Below are positions 1 through 7,980 of a stretch of DNA of 57,031 nucleotides, in pieces. This DNA is from an uncultured bacterium. Its GTDB lineage: Bacteria > Bacillota_I > Bacilli_A > RFN20 > CAG-826. The notes below the pieces were generated by a model. It was not told where the DNA came from, searched no databases, and saw only the letters and a list, made by a program, of their open reading frames with translations. The position numbers were made by a program, and so were the translations under genes. Every line of letters begins with the position of its first letter. The first letter of the stretch is position 1. The stretch covers positions 1-57,031 of the forward strand of contig CASGAD010000013.1 in the NCBI GenBank assembly GCA_949299335.1. Direction: 5' to 3'.

Positions 1-45
1 AAATAACCCATATATAATAATCTCCTAAGCAAAGATTATTATATA

Positions 46-80
46 AACGCCAATAAAATATCGCAAATTGGCGTTTTTTT
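46..80 (+). terminator. Rho-independent terminator of a gene left of the window
   Basis: The arms AACGCCAA (46-53) and TTGGCGTT (68-75) pair perfectly and are followed by a T run to 80. The T run lies on the plus side only, so it should end a plus-strand gene lying left of the window. A perfect 12-bp inverted repeat (12-23 with 33-44) sits directly upstream. Confidence 0.6.
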
Positions 81-95
81 ATGAAAAAACAAAAA

Positions 96-143
96 GGCTG
101 CTGATAACCTTTTAAATCTTAGTTATTCAACAGCCCCTTTTTT
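96..143. terminator. Bidirectional terminator hairpin
   Basis: GGCTG..GATAAC (96-108) pairs with GTTAT..CAGCC (122-135). A T run follows on the plus side (137-143) and an A run precedes it (85-95), so it can work in both directions between convergent transcripts. Confidence 0.6.
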
Positions 144-146
144 GTA

Positions 147-175
147 CAAAAAACTAGCCTTATCGGCTGGTTTTT
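147..175 (-). terminator. Terminator of the ispE operon
   Basis: Seven base pairs (153-159 with 165-171, one G-T pair) close a five-base loop. Read on the minus strand the stem is followed by a T run (147-152). It lies about 30 bases beyond the ispE stop codon. Confidence 0.6.
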
Positions 176-204
176 CACTTTTTACAAGGTTTTTGCAGTG
201 TTTT

Positions 205-1074
205 CTAAAATTTTACCTTGTCTTCTAAAAACTTTGTCGCCTCCACTTGATACCCTAATAATGAATATTTCTTCTCTGCCGTTTTCCGAACTTTTTTACT
301 TGTTGTAAATCCAAAAACACAACTTCCTGCTCCACTCATCATTACGCATCTAAAGCCATCTTCCTTTAAATTGTTGATAACTTTTTCTACTTCAGGAAGC
401 AATTTAATAGCAGGCTTTTGTAAAGTATTAAACATTGTTTTTTCTAGTTCATCTAAGTCATTATTTAAGTATGCTTCTAAAACTTTTTTAATATCTCCGT
501 GCTCTAATTCTTCTTGCATAGCATCTGCTGCACTAAAAACATCAGGCGTAGATAATCCCTCCACAGGTTTAACTAATAAAATATAAAAAGGTGCTACATG
601 ATCTAAAAATTCGAGTACTTCACCTTTTTGCGATAATATCGCTGGTCGACTAAAAACAGCCCGTGGTACATCACTGCCTATATCAATTGATAGTTTAATT
701 AATTGTTCCTTCGTAGCTTTGATTTTTAATAATTTCAAAACGGCTCTTAGCACTGCTCCTGCGTCAGCACTACCACCGCCTAAACCAGCTTGTAAAAAAA
801 TATTTTTATGCATGTTTACAGAAAATTTCTCTGTAAAACCAAACTCTTTTCTTGCAGCTTCAATAATTCTGTGGACTAAATTATACTTAGTAATTTTAAT
901 AGAAAAATCATCGCAGACAACAAAATCATCTCGTTGTGTCTTATCTATAGAAATATCAATCGTATCATGTAATTCTATTGGTAACATAATGGATTCCAAA
1001 TCATGGTATCCATCTACCCTTTTTGACTTTACATTAAGTGATAAATTAATCTTCGCATAAGCTTTTTCAATCAT
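205..1074 (-). CDS. ispE: 4-diphosphocytidyl-2-C-methyl-D-erythritol kinase
   Basis: IspE phosphorylates CDP-methylerythritol with ATP in the MEP (non-mevalonate) pathway to isoprenoid precursors, in the cytoplasm. The N-terminus has the family's AYAKINLSLNV with GYHDLES. The GHMP-kinase ATP loop AGLGGGSADAG lies near residues 96-106, and GSDVP follows near 152. At 289 residues it has the usual family length. The ATG at 1074 has a GGAGAA ribosome site just upstream. It is the last gene of a minus-strand run tatD-rnmV-rsmA-ispE and is followed by a terminator at 147-175. The presence of ispE implies the MEP route rather than mevalonate in this organism. Confidence 0.95.
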   Translation of the reverse strand: MIEKAYAKINLSLNVKSKRVDGYHDLESIMLPIELHDTIDISIDKTQRDDFVVCDDFSIKITKYNLVHRIIEAARKEFGFTEKFSVNMHKNIFLQAGLGGGSADAGAVLRAVLKLLKIKATKEQLIKLSIDIGSDVPRAVFSRPAILSQKGEVLEFLDHVAPFYILLVKPVEGLSTPDVFSAADAMQEELEHGDIKKVLEAYLNNDLDELEKTMFNTLQKPAIKLLPEVEKVINNLKEDGFRCVMMSGAGSCVFGFTTSKKVRKTAEKKYSLLGYQVEATKFLEDKVKF

Positions 1075-1083
1075 ACTCTTCTC

Positions 1084-1902
1084 CTAATGAATAATACCTT
1101 TCTCAAGCAACTTTTTAGTTAATTTTTCAAATTGTTCAATACTAAGTTGCTCTGCTCTGACTGTTTCAACTAAATCACATTCTTTTAAACAACCATTAAT
1201 TATACTTTTATTTTTTGAGATTGCACTTAAATTATTTTGAATGGTCTTTCTTCTGTTCGAAAAACAGATTTTTGATACTTTATAAATGGTTTTACCTAGT
1301 TCTTTATCTACTCCTTCTCTTGGTTTTAAAGAGAAAACGATTGATTCTACATTTGGTATAGGGAAAAAGTTTTCTTTTGTAACTTTAAAGAGTTCTTCTA
1401 CTTCATATAAATATAAAACTAAAACATTTAGTGCGTTATAATCCTTACCGCTTTTTGAAGTAAATCTTTTAAGACACTCTTTTTGTATCATAAAAACCGC
1501 TTTTTCTAAATTTGTAAAATTCAAGCAAACATATTCCACAATATCACTTGTTATATAATAAGGAAGATTACCAATTACTTTGTTATATGTGAAATCTCTA
1601 AATTTAAGAATGTTATTTTTTTCAATTTTTACATTTTTATTTTCATAAGATTTAGAAAGAAAATTTACAAATTTTTGATCGTATTCAACTAAAGTTAAAT
1701 ATTTTGTGCTATTTACTAAAAAGTCGGTTAATGCACCTAATCCAGGTCCAATCTCTAAAACTTTGTCGTTTTCCCTAATTTCTAAAGAATCAACTATACC
1801 TTTCGCAACGCTTTCATTAATAAGAAAATTCTGACCAAGCTCTTTTTTGGCGTGAGATCTTTCTAATTTAAAGAAATCTATAATTTCATCAGTCTTGAGC
1901 AT
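1084..1902 (-). CDS. rsmA: 16S rRNA (adenine1518/1519-N6)-dimethyltransferase
   Basis: RsmA (KsgA) uses S-adenosylmethionine to dimethylate two adjacent adenines near the 3' end of 16S rRNA during small-subunit assembly. The protein has the family start KKELGQNFL, the SAM-binding LEIGPGLGALT near residue 50 and the catalytic GNLPYYI near 113. I chose the ATG at 1902 rather than the in-frame TTG at 1908, because AAAGGAG lies at a normal distance only from the ATG. That gives 272 residues. It starts inside the last codons of rnmV, the classic neighbour of rsmA in Firmicutes, and ends nine bases before ispE. Confidence 0.95.
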   Translation of the reverse strand: MLKTDEIIDFFKLERSHAKKELGQNFLINESVAKGIVDSLEIRENDKVLEIGPGLGALTDFLVNSTKYLTLVEYDQKFVNFLSKSYENKNVKIEKNNILKFRDFTYNKVIGNLPYYITSDIVEYVCLNFTNLEKAVFMIQKECLKRFTSKSGKDYNALNVLVLYLYEVEELFKVTKENFFPIPNVESIVFSLKPREGVDKELGKTIYKVSKICFSNRRKTIQNNLSAISKNKSIINGCLKECDLVETVRAEQLSIEQFEKLTKKLLEKGIIH

Positions 1903-2434
1903 TAACAATCTCCTTTAATTTTTCTTTTGTAATATTTACCATATTAACTTTCTTTAAAAACGATTTAGCGTTACCAAACCCAAGGCGAAGAGTTTCAGCA
2001 ACTTTTTTTCTTAATAATGCAGAGTTTTCTTTTCCAAGCAATCCTATTTCAAATAAGTCGTTTTCTGTAACATTTTTTGTGTAGGTGTTTTTATTAAAAG
2101 TTATACAATTTGCTAAAGCATTTAGTATTTCTTCTTTAGTAGACTCAGCAACGCCTACTTTATGATTTTTAATCGAAAACTCTTTCCTTACATAAGCATT
2201 TTTTAACCCATCTATTTGTGAATTTAAGTAGTCTCTAATTTTCATTCCAGGAAAATCAGGGTCCGTTAAAACAACGATGTCAAGCGTATTTTTTGCGTTT
2301 TTCAAAAATTCAATGTCTTTTTTTGAAACTGCAGAACCATTAACTTTATAGAATTTTGCATCTATAAAACTTTCCAAATAATCTATGTCGGTTTTTCCTT
2401 CGACAACTATCAGTGCATTTATACTAGTTTTCAT
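1889..2434 (-). CDS. rnmV: Ribonuclease M5 (5S rRNA maturation)
   Basis: RNase M5 makes the final double cut that matures 5S rRNA. The 181-residue protein is a stand-alone TOPRIM protein: LIVVEGKTDID at the N-terminus carries the catalytic glutamate, and VVLTDPDFPG near residue 54 carries the DxD-type metal-binding motif. Length and position directly before rsmA match Bacillus-type rnmV. Its ATG overlaps the end of tatD by 11 bases and it ends in TGA, which confirms that TGA is a stop here. Only a weak ribosome site is visible, so translational coupling to tatD is likely. Confidence 0.93.
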   Translation of the reverse strand: MKTSINALIVVEGKTDIDYLESFIDAKFYKVNGSAVSKKDIEFLKNAKNTLDIVVLTDPDFPGMKIRDYLNSQIDGLKNAYVRKEFSIKNHKVGVAESTKEEILNALANCITFNKNTYTKNVTENDLFEIGLLGKENSALLRKKVAETLRLGFGNAKSFLKKVNMVNITKEKLKEIVNAQD

Positions 2435-3227
2435 TTTTCACGTGTAAAATTTTCAAAGAATTGGAAAAAGTTATTTCTTCTAATTTATCCAACTCTATTC
2501 CTAAAAATTCTCCTGCAAACTTGACTGTGTTTAATATATATTTAGGTTCATTTAGTTTTCCTCTAAATGGGTGTGGTGCTAAATAAGGGGCGTCTGTTTC
2601 AAACACTATTCTATCTAAAGGGACGACTTTTAAAACTTCTTTGGTTTCTTTGCTATTTTTAAAAGTTAAAACTCCTCCAAATGCTATATAGTACCCGAGC
2701 TTCAAAAATTCTTTTGCCATCTCTTTGCTGCCAGAGTAGCAGTGCATAATTCCTGCTCTTTTAACCGGATAGTTTTTTAAAATATCAAATGTGTCTTGAA
2801 TAGAATCCCTAGAATGAATTGACACAGGAAGATTTAGTTCGTTTGCTAAATTTATTTGTTCTATGAACATTTGTTTTTGCTTCGCTTTTATTTCAGGATC
2901 ATTTTCCCAATAATAATCCAAGCCTATCTCTCCAATGGCAATAATTTTTTCATTGTTTTTTGCTAAATCTCTAATTTCTTCGATTGTAGGCTTATTTTGA
3001 GAACAGCATTTTAAATTATACTGTTTATGTTCTGTTGGAATAACACCGATAGCAGCATAAATTTCTTTATATTTATTAGCTAGTTCGATTGCTAATTTTG
3101 AACTTTCTATATCATATCCGACACATAAAAATTTAGTGACTCCGCATTCTTTAGCTTCATTTAGATAGTGGGGGAGATCACTTAAAAATCTTTCATCATT
3201 TAAATGTATGTGTGTATCGAATATCAT
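2424..3227 (-). CDS. tatD: TatD family metal-dependent DNase/hydrolase
   Basis: TatD-family enzymes are TIM-barrel amidohydrolase-like nucleases with two metal ions, acting as 3'-5' DNases. Visible motifs are the N-terminal FDTHIHLN, AIGEIGLDYYW in the middle, PVSIHSRDS, GIMHCYSG and VFETDAPYLAP with the last catalytic aspartate. An upstream in-frame start at 3245 would run into mnmE. The ATG at 3227, two bases after the mnmE stop codon and with GGAAA upstream, gives the standard beginning MIFDTHIHL and 267 residues. It forms a tight unit with mnmE, rnmV and rsmA. Confidence 0.93.
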   Translation of the reverse strand: MIFDTHIHLNDERFLSDLPHYLNEAKECGVTKFLCVGYDIESSKLAIELANKYKEIYAAIGVIPTEHKQYNLKCCSQNKPTIEEIRDLAKNNEKIIAIGEIGLDYYWENDPEIKAKQKQMFIEQINLANELNLPVSIHSRDSIQDTFDILKNYPVKRAGIMHCYSGSKEMAKEFLKLGYYIAFGGVLTFKNSKETKEVLKVVPLDRIVFETDAPYLAPHPFRGKLNEPKYILNTVKFAGEFLGIELDKLEEITFSNSLKILHVKNEN

Positions 3228-3229
3228 AA

Positions 3230-4555
3230 CTATTTTCCAACACAAAATCTGGAGAATATTTCTGTTGCAATATCAAAGTCGTTATCTTCACCAGTTAAAG
3301 ACAAAACTTTTAAATACGCTTCTTTAAGTTTTGAATTAATTAAATCAATTGGTAGTTCATTTTCTGTATCTTTTTTTACAGTAGTCAAAATCTCTTTAAT
3401 GTTTTCTAAAATCCCTAATTCTCTAGTGTTAGCAATAGAAGGGTTGTCATAATTTTTCTTAGAGAGTCCTAGTCTTTTTATTATCTCTTTTTTCAAAGGC
3501 TCAATATCTTTATTAAGTGCACTAATGTATAAATTATTTGAGTCCCTTTCTTTTAATTTATCTGACTTATTGTAGACAATTATTGTATCCTTATCTTTAA
3601 CAAGATTTAATATCTCTTTGTCTTCGTTATCTAATTCAATAGAGTCAAATACAGCAATTACTAAATCACTCTTTTCTAACTTATCAACACTCTTTTTGAT
3701 ACCAATTCCTTCTACAACATCGTCGCTTTGTCTAATTCCTGCGGTATCAAAAAGATTGATGACAATTCCATTAATAATAAGTTTTCCTTCAACGATATCT
3801 CTAGTTGTACCTTTAATGTCGGTTACAATCGCTTTGTCTTCGTTTATCAAAGCATTCAAAATAGAAGATTTGCCAACATTTGGTTTACCAACAATGGCAA
3901 CAGAGATGCCATCTTTAATGATTCTTCCTTTGTTACCATTTTCAATTAAAGAACTGATATATTCAATATTTTCGTTGCAAAAGTGGAGTATTTTTTCATG
4001 ATTTGCTACTTCTATGTCTAAATACTCAGGATAATCTATATTAACTTCAATTAAACTTAGCAAATCCCCAAGATTTTTCTTTAAAGGCATAATTAATTTA
4101 CTTGTATCACCTTTTAAAGCCATCAAAGAAATTTTCTTACTCTCTTCACTTTCAGCATTTATCAAATCATTAATTGATTCAGCTTGTATCAAATCGAGTT
4201 TACCATGCATATAAGCTCTACTTGAAAACTCGCCTCCGGTTGCAAGTCTAGCTCCGTTTTTTAAAGCAACCTCAATAATTTTATTAAAAATAAGTGGTGA
4301 ACCATGGCAAATTATTTCAACACTGTCTTCGCCAGTAAATGAACGTGGTCCTTTATAAGCTAATAAAATAACCTCATCTACAATATCATCTTCATCTTTT
4401 ATATATCCATATAAAATAGTTGATTTTTCAATTGCAGTAAGGTCCTTTGTAAACATTTTATTTACAATAAAAAAACAATCATCGCCGCTAAGTCTAACGA
4501 TTGATAATGCGCTCTTTATTGGAGCTGTAGCTAAGGCAACAATTGTTTCAAACAT
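3230..4555 (-). CDS. mnmE: tRNA modification GTPase MnmE
   Basis: MnmE, with MnmG, installs the (carboxymethyl)aminomethyl group at C5 of wobble uridine in several tRNAs. The 441-residue protein has the folate-binding N-domain, G1 GKPNVGKSS (about 223-231), G3 DTAG (270-273), NKSD as G4, and the C-terminal CVGK with the conserved cysteine near 438. mnmG is not next to it, unlike in most Firmicutes. There is no Shine-Dalgarno sequence. A minus-strand TATAAT (4564-4569) ends eight bases before the ATG, so the mRNA is probably leaderless. The gene is separated from jag by a terminator. Confidence 0.96.
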   Translation of the reverse strand: MFETIVALATAPIKSALSIVRLSGDDCFFIVNKMFTKDLTAIEKSTILYGYIKDEDDIVDEVILLAYKGPRSFTGEDSVEIICHGSPLIFNKIIEVALKNGARLATGGEFSSRAYMHGKLDLIQAESINDLINAESEESKKISLMALKGDTSKLIMPLKKNLGDLLSLIEVNIDYPEYLDIEVANHEKILHFCNENIEYISSLIENGNKGRIIKDGISVAIVGKPNVGKSSILNALINEDKAIVTDIKGTTRDIVEGKLIINGIVINLFDTAGIRQSDDVVEGIGIKKSVDKLEKSDLVIAVFDSIELDNEDKEILNLVKDKDTIIVYNKSDKLKERDSNNLYISALNKDIEPLKKEIIKRLGLSKKNYDNPSIANTRELGILENIKEILTTVKKDTENELPIDLINSKLKEAYLKVLSLTGEDNDFDIATEIFSRFCVGK

Positions 4556-4563
4556 ATACTTTA

Positions 4564-4569
4564 ATTATA
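4564..4569 (-). promoter_or_regulatory. -10 box of a probably leaderless mnmE promoter
   Basis: TATAAT on the minus strand lies eight bases before the mnmE ATG. A normal transcription start 6-8 bases after the box would fall on or next to the ATG. Confidence 0.5.
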
Positions 4570-4583
4570 TATAAATTAATTAA

Positions 4584-4622
4584 TAATAAAAGCAAACTAC
4601 TAGTTTTCTTCACTAGTAGTTT
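4584..4622 (-). terminator. Terminator of the rpmH-rnpA-yidC-jag operon
   Basis: AAACTACTAGT (4594-4604) and ACTAGTAGTTT (4612-4622) form a perfect 11-bp stem with a seven-base loop. On the minus strand it is followed by GCTTTTATTATT. It overlaps the jag stop codon. Confidence 0.65.
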
Positions 4623-5274
4623 CGCTTAAATTAACATCATCATCACTTGATTGAGGTTCAATTGGGGTGTTAGAAGTGGAGACATATTTAATTACAATTC
4701 TTCTACTTTTTCCATCGCCAACTGATTCAGTTTTAATATTTTTCCAAGATGATAGAGCGTTATGAACTTTCTTTCTTTCATCTGGTGTCATTGGATCAAG
4801 GATAATATCAACGTGCGTTTTAGAAACTTCTTTAGCAGCTTTTTTAGCAACCGAGATAACTCTAAAATATTTTTTATCCTTATAATCCCCGATATCTAAA
4901 AGAATTTTGAATTTTCTTTTAAATTTAGTTGATACAGCAAGTTTTGTTAATTCATTTAATGATTGAAGTGAGGAACCATTTTTGCCAATTAATACAGAGT
5001 TGTGGTTTGTTTCAATCAAAATTTTAATAATGTCATCTCTATAGAAAGTTTTTAAACTTGCATCTAATCCTAAAGAATGACAAACATCTTTAATATAATT
5101 TTCAGCAAATTCAATAATATCTTCGATTTCTTGAACTGAAATAGTAACTTTCTTTCCAAAAAGACCCTTCTTTTCTTCATCAATAGTATAAATTAAATCT
5201 TTTACTTCGATTCCAAGATCTTTACTTGCTTCATTTAAACATTCTTCTAATGTTTTTTTAGTATACTTTCTCAT
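4600..5274 (-). CDS. jag: RNA-binding protein Jag/KhpB (Jag-N, KH, R3H)
   Basis: Jag (KhpB/EloR) is a cytoplasmic RNA-binding protein that in Firmicutes works with KhpA and affects cell elongation and division. The 224-residue protein has the Jag-N domain (KTLEECLNEASKDLG, ending with the typical KKGLFGKK), a KH domain with VLIGKNGSSLQSL near residue 95, and an R3H domain with RKKVHNALSSW near 165. A serine/glutamate-rich tail ends it. The start overlaps the yidC stop by four bases, as in the usual yidC-jag pair. A terminator sits on its stop codon. Confidence 0.93.
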   Translation of the reverse strand: MRKYTKKTLEECLNEASKDLGIEVKDLIYTIDEEKKGLFGKKVTISVQEIEDIIEFAENYIKDVCHSLGLDASLKTFYRDDIIKILIETNHNSVLIGKNGSSLQSLNELTKLAVSTKFKRKFKILLDIGDYKDKKYFRVISVAKKAAKEVSKTHVDIILDPMTPDERKKVHNALSSWKNIKTESVGDGKSRRIVIKYVSTSNTPIEPQSSDDDVNLSETTSEEN

Positions 5275-7085
5275 AATTGACCTTTCTTGGACTTTTTAAC
5301 AAACACAAAATGCATAATTAATGATTGAATAATACTAAATATAGCACCTGCTAACCAATAAACACCAAGTGCGCTTGGTAAGGTAAAGCCCATAAGTATA
5401 ATCATAATTGTCATAACCCATGAAGTAATTTTCATAGTTTTGTTTTGCTTGTCTAAAGCAGGATTAACACCAACTTTACTTACATTCTTTGTTCTTCTCT
5501 TATTTAACCATTGAGGTATAAACATAGAAAGAATTTGACCTGTACTCATTAATATAATAAGAACAAGGGCAGTCCACCATCCTGGGTTTGATGGCCAAGA
5601 AGTGAAGTTAGTTAAGGCACTCCAGATAGTGTCACTAAGTCTTAATCCTAATACAGCATCTCTTGAAAGTGATGCGCTACCACTAAATGCATTCCAAACA
5701 GAAATAAATAGTGGGAATTGAATAAATACAACAAGCAATGAACCAAATGGATGTATCTTATATTTTTTATATAAAGCCATTTGAGCTTGAGCTAATTTTT
5801 GCTTTTCGTATTGATTTGTATTTGCATTTGGATATTTTTGTTGAATTTTTGCGAGCTCTGGTTGAATAAATGTCATCTTTTGTTGACTCAAAGTAGATGG
5901 GAGTGTAATTAACATAAACAATAATCTAACAATTAAAGTTGTAATCAAAACAGCTCCGATTTGTCCATAACCATTCATTCCTAAAGAGTGGGACAAATTT
6001 TCAACTAAAGTTCCAATTGGATAAACTAATAATCCTTCTAAAACACCATGTTCAGCAAAAGCTTGACCCCATCCTTCATAGAAGTTTTCGCCTTTTCCTT
6101 CGATTAAAATAGTATCATTTAGTGGATCGTTGCTAATATGACCATAGAATCCATCATTAACTGTAATACAAGTTTTAAATGAACTAATCTTAGTATTTAA
6201 AGTTTGTTCATAATAAGATTGGAAGTTTATTGAAGGGATATCATCACCAGTGATAGCACCTTCATTAACTAATTCATTTGTCCATTCTTTAATAGTTGAA
6301 TAATAGTTAGTGCTTTCGTTAGCATCATAGAATTTAACATGACCTAAAGTTACTAAAAAACTATAATTTCTACCTGGATTAACTGAACTAGGGACCCCGT
6401 TATTTAAATCACCATCAAGCATTGAATTTAATAAATCTGTGTTGGATTCATCTTTTCTAAATTCAACTAAATCTTCATAAGAATAACCATAAATTTGATT
6501 ATATGTGATATTTTCTAAAGTTATGCCTGCTAACCATTCATAATCTTTAGCACTTTTTTGCATTTCTTCGAGAGTTTTTGTATCAAGAGCTTTAAAGTAA
6601 TCATAACTTGGAGTGATAATTCCGCTTGCTTCTGCATTTGCAATTAACGTTTTTGTAAAATTACTTAATCCAAACGTATAAGTAATATCGCTTCTATTGT
6701 TATTACTATCAACTCCTGTAGCGTTTTTTGCGACTATATCAACAGGATTTAATTTATAAAGTCCATCATTAACTTTTTCAAAAACTAAATCTGCATCATA
6801 ATTAACTTCTTCAACACTATTTGTTTCTTTATTAAAAGTTTTAATTTTAATAGTAGAAGTGGTGATGCTTTGAGTGGTATCGAAATTAGATTGGCTTTTA
6901 AAAGTTTCTAAAAGATAATCTTCACCGTGTTCGATACTGTCGAAAAAAGTCGTATTGATAGGGTCTGTGCTATATAAATAGTTGCTTTTATCTACATCAG
7001 AACAAAACGAGTTACAACTCGATAAAAGTACTGCTCCGCCCAAAACGATAAAAAGTCCGAATATTCTCTTTTTCTTTTTGTCCAT
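5271..7085 (-). CDS. yidC: Membrane protein insertase YidC, lipoprotein form with a large outer domain
   Basis: YidC inserts and folds membrane proteins with or without SecYEG. Residues 1-24 form a lipoprotein signal (KKKKR, hydrophobic stretch, LLSSC with C24 the lipidated cysteine). The conserved 60-kDa inner-membrane-protein domain occupies about residues 375-600, with five membrane segments and ITLPSTLSQQKM and KYKIHPFGSLL in its cytoplasmic loop. Between them lies an outer domain of about 330 residues. Gram-positive YidC/SpoIIIJ proteins are usually about 260-310 residues, so 604 is long. It sits in the standard rnpA-yidC-jag order. Confidence 0.93.
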   Translation of the reverse strand: MDKKKKRIFGLFIVLGGAVLLSSCNSFCSDVDKSNYLYSTDPINTTFFDSIEHGEDYLLETFKSQSNFDTTQSITTSTIKIKTFNKETNSVEEVNYDADLVFEKVNDGLYKLNPVDIVAKNATGVDSNNNRSDITYTFGLSNFTKTLIANAEASGIITPSYDYFKALDTKTLEEMQKSAKDYEWLAGITLENITYNQIYGYSYEDLVEFRKDESNTDLLNSMLDGDLNNGVPSSVNPGRNYSFLVTLGHVKFYDANESTNYYSTIKEWTNELVNEGAITGDDIPSINFQSYYEQTLNTKISSFKTCITVNDGFYGHISNDPLNDTILIEGKGENFYEGWGQAFAEHGVLEGLLVYPIGTLVENLSHSLGMNGYGQIGAVLITTLIVRLLFMLITLPSTLSQQKMTFIQPELAKIQQKYPNANTNQYEKQKLAQAQMALYKKYKIHPFGSLLVVFIQFPLFISVWNAFSGSASLSRDAVLGLRLSDTIWSALTNFTSWPSNPGWWTALVLIILMSTGQILSMFIPQWLNKRRTKNVSKVGVNPALDKQNKTMKITSWVMTIMIILMGFTLPSALGVYWLAGAIFSIIQSLIMHFVFVKKSKKGQL

Positions 7086-7418
7086 TTATTTCTCCTTAAT
7101 AGAGTTCAATAGTTTAACGAGTAAAGTTTTGTTTTTATTGAATTCTTCAGTTGAATAATTTTTGCTTATCGCGACAATGTAATCGTATTTTTCGTTTCTA
7201 TAATCCAATGCTTCGTCAATAATAGATCTGACTTGTCTTTTAATCTTAACTCTTGTGACTGCGTTGCCGTTTTTTTTAGTAACTAAGATACCTACTCTCG
7301 AGAATTCAAGCGATTTTTCTTTAAAATAGACTGAATAGATTTCGTTTCTTTTAAACTTTCGCAAATTCATAATTTCTTTGAATTCACGATATTTCTTTAC
7401 TCGATTAACTTTTTTCAT
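7086..7418 (-). CDS. rnpA: Ribonuclease P protein component
   Basis: RnpA is the basic protein subunit of RNase P, which removes tRNA 5' leaders together with the RNA subunit. The 110-residue protein shows the family pattern: N-terminal KKYREFKEIM, RVGILVTKKNGNAV and the RNR-like VTRVKIKRQVRSI helix that binds RNA. Its ATG shares one base with the rpmH stop codon (TAATG), so translation is probably coupled. Position between rpmH and yidC is universal for this operon. Confidence 0.95.
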   Translation of the reverse strand: MKKVNRVKKYREFKEIMNLRKFKRNEIYSVYFKEKSLEFSRVGILVTKKNGNAVTRVKIKRQVRSIIDEALDYRNEKYDYIVAISKNYSTEEFNKNKTLLVKLLNSIKEK

Positions 7419-7561
7419 TACTTACTGCTAACAGTTAAGACTTTTCTTCCTTTTTTACGTCTTAAAGCTAAGACTTTTCTTCCGTGTCCTGTTGCCATTC
7501 TTGCTCTAAAACCATGGACTCTAGCTTTGTGTAATTTGCTAGGTTGATAAGTTCTTTTCAT
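7418..7561 (-). CDS. rpmH: Large ribosomal subunit protein bL34
   Basis: bL34 is a small, highly basic protein of the 50S subunit. The sequence [18 protein letters not shown] is a near-consensus bL34 start, followed by [11 protein letters not shown] and [13 protein letters not shown] longer frame upstream is open, but the ATG at 7561 has a perfect AGGAGG at 7571-7576 and gives 47 residues, the family length. It is the first gene of the leftward operon, driven by the promoter at 7592-7621. Confidence 0.96.
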   Translation of the reverse strand: MKRTYQPSKLHKARVHGFRARMATGHGRKVLALRRKKGRKVLTVSSK

Positions 7562-7591
7562 AAATATATTCCTCCTAAATATGCAATGAAA

Positions 7592-7621
7592 ATTATATAT
7601 GTATAAATACATATAAGTCAA
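7592..7621 (-). promoter_or_regulatory. rpmH promoter with a palindrome in its spacer
   Basis: On the minus strand there is -35 TTGACT (7616-7621), an 18-base spacer and -10 TATAAT (7592-7597), upstream of the AGGAGG of rpmH. The spacer holds the inverted repeat ATATGTAT-AA-ATACATAT (7597-7614), a possible operator. Confidence 0.6.
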
Positions 7622-7683
7622 TTAAATTGTCTTTTAAGAAATACAATATTTTTTCGATTATTTCAAACAATATTTATTTCCTC

Positions 7684-7708
7684 AGGCTGTGAAACAGGCC
7701 TCTTTTTC
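7684..7708 (+). other. Terminator-like hairpin inside oriC
   Basis: AGGCTGT (7684-7690), loop GAA, then ACAGGCCT (7694-7701, one bulged G), followed by a T-rich run. It lies between divergent genes, so no plus-strand gene upstream needs it. It could be the end of a small RNA or a shield against transcription into the origin. Confidence 0.35.
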
Positions 7709-7931
7709 TAGTGGAAAAGTTATAATAACGCCATAGTTATCATAGTTTTTCGTGTTTATAACTTTTTATTATGTGGAAATTTATCCACATTAAACCACAC
7801 TATCAACGTGTACAAAACTTTTCCACATAGTTTTCCACACTAAAAATGTGGATATCTTTTTTTCTTTTACTGCCATCTTTACTTTTTGGATTATTTCCTG
7901 TGGAAAAGTGATTTTTTAATTTTTTCTTATT

Positions 7932-7937
7932 TATAAT
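7932..7937 (+). promoter_or_regulatory. -10 box of the dnaA promoter
   Basis: TATAAT lies 43 bases before the dnaA ATG. A weak TGATTT is at -35 distance (7909-7914), directly beside the inverted DnaA-like box 7899-7907, which would fit DnaA autorepression. Confidence 0.45.
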
Positions 7938-7980
7938 ATAAGTGTTTTGGAATACAATATTTACGTATTATAAAGAGATT

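Larger units (their letters stand above)
7681..7980. other. oriC, upstream half: DnaA-box cluster
   Basis: This is the gap between the divergent rpmH and dnaA. A perfect DnaA box TTATCCACA lies at 7781-7789. One-mismatch or near boxes are TTTTCCACA at 7819-7827 and 7831-7839, and inverted copies TGTGGAAAT 7772-7780, TGTGGATAT 7847-7855 and TGTGGAAAA 7899-7907. Another perfect box (8272-8280) lies inside dnaA. Boxes close to the dnaA -10 suggest autoregulation. All genes diverge from this point, as expected at a bidirectional origin. Confidence 0.85.

Noticed and set aside
1889-1891. Mycoplasma genetic code (TGA as Trp)
   Set aside because: TGA ends rnmV, and tryptophans are TGG throughout, so the code is standard.
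7942-7980. Upstream GTG start for dnaA
   Set aside because: It adds 13 residues not seen in DnaA domain I; the ATG at 7981 fits the family better.
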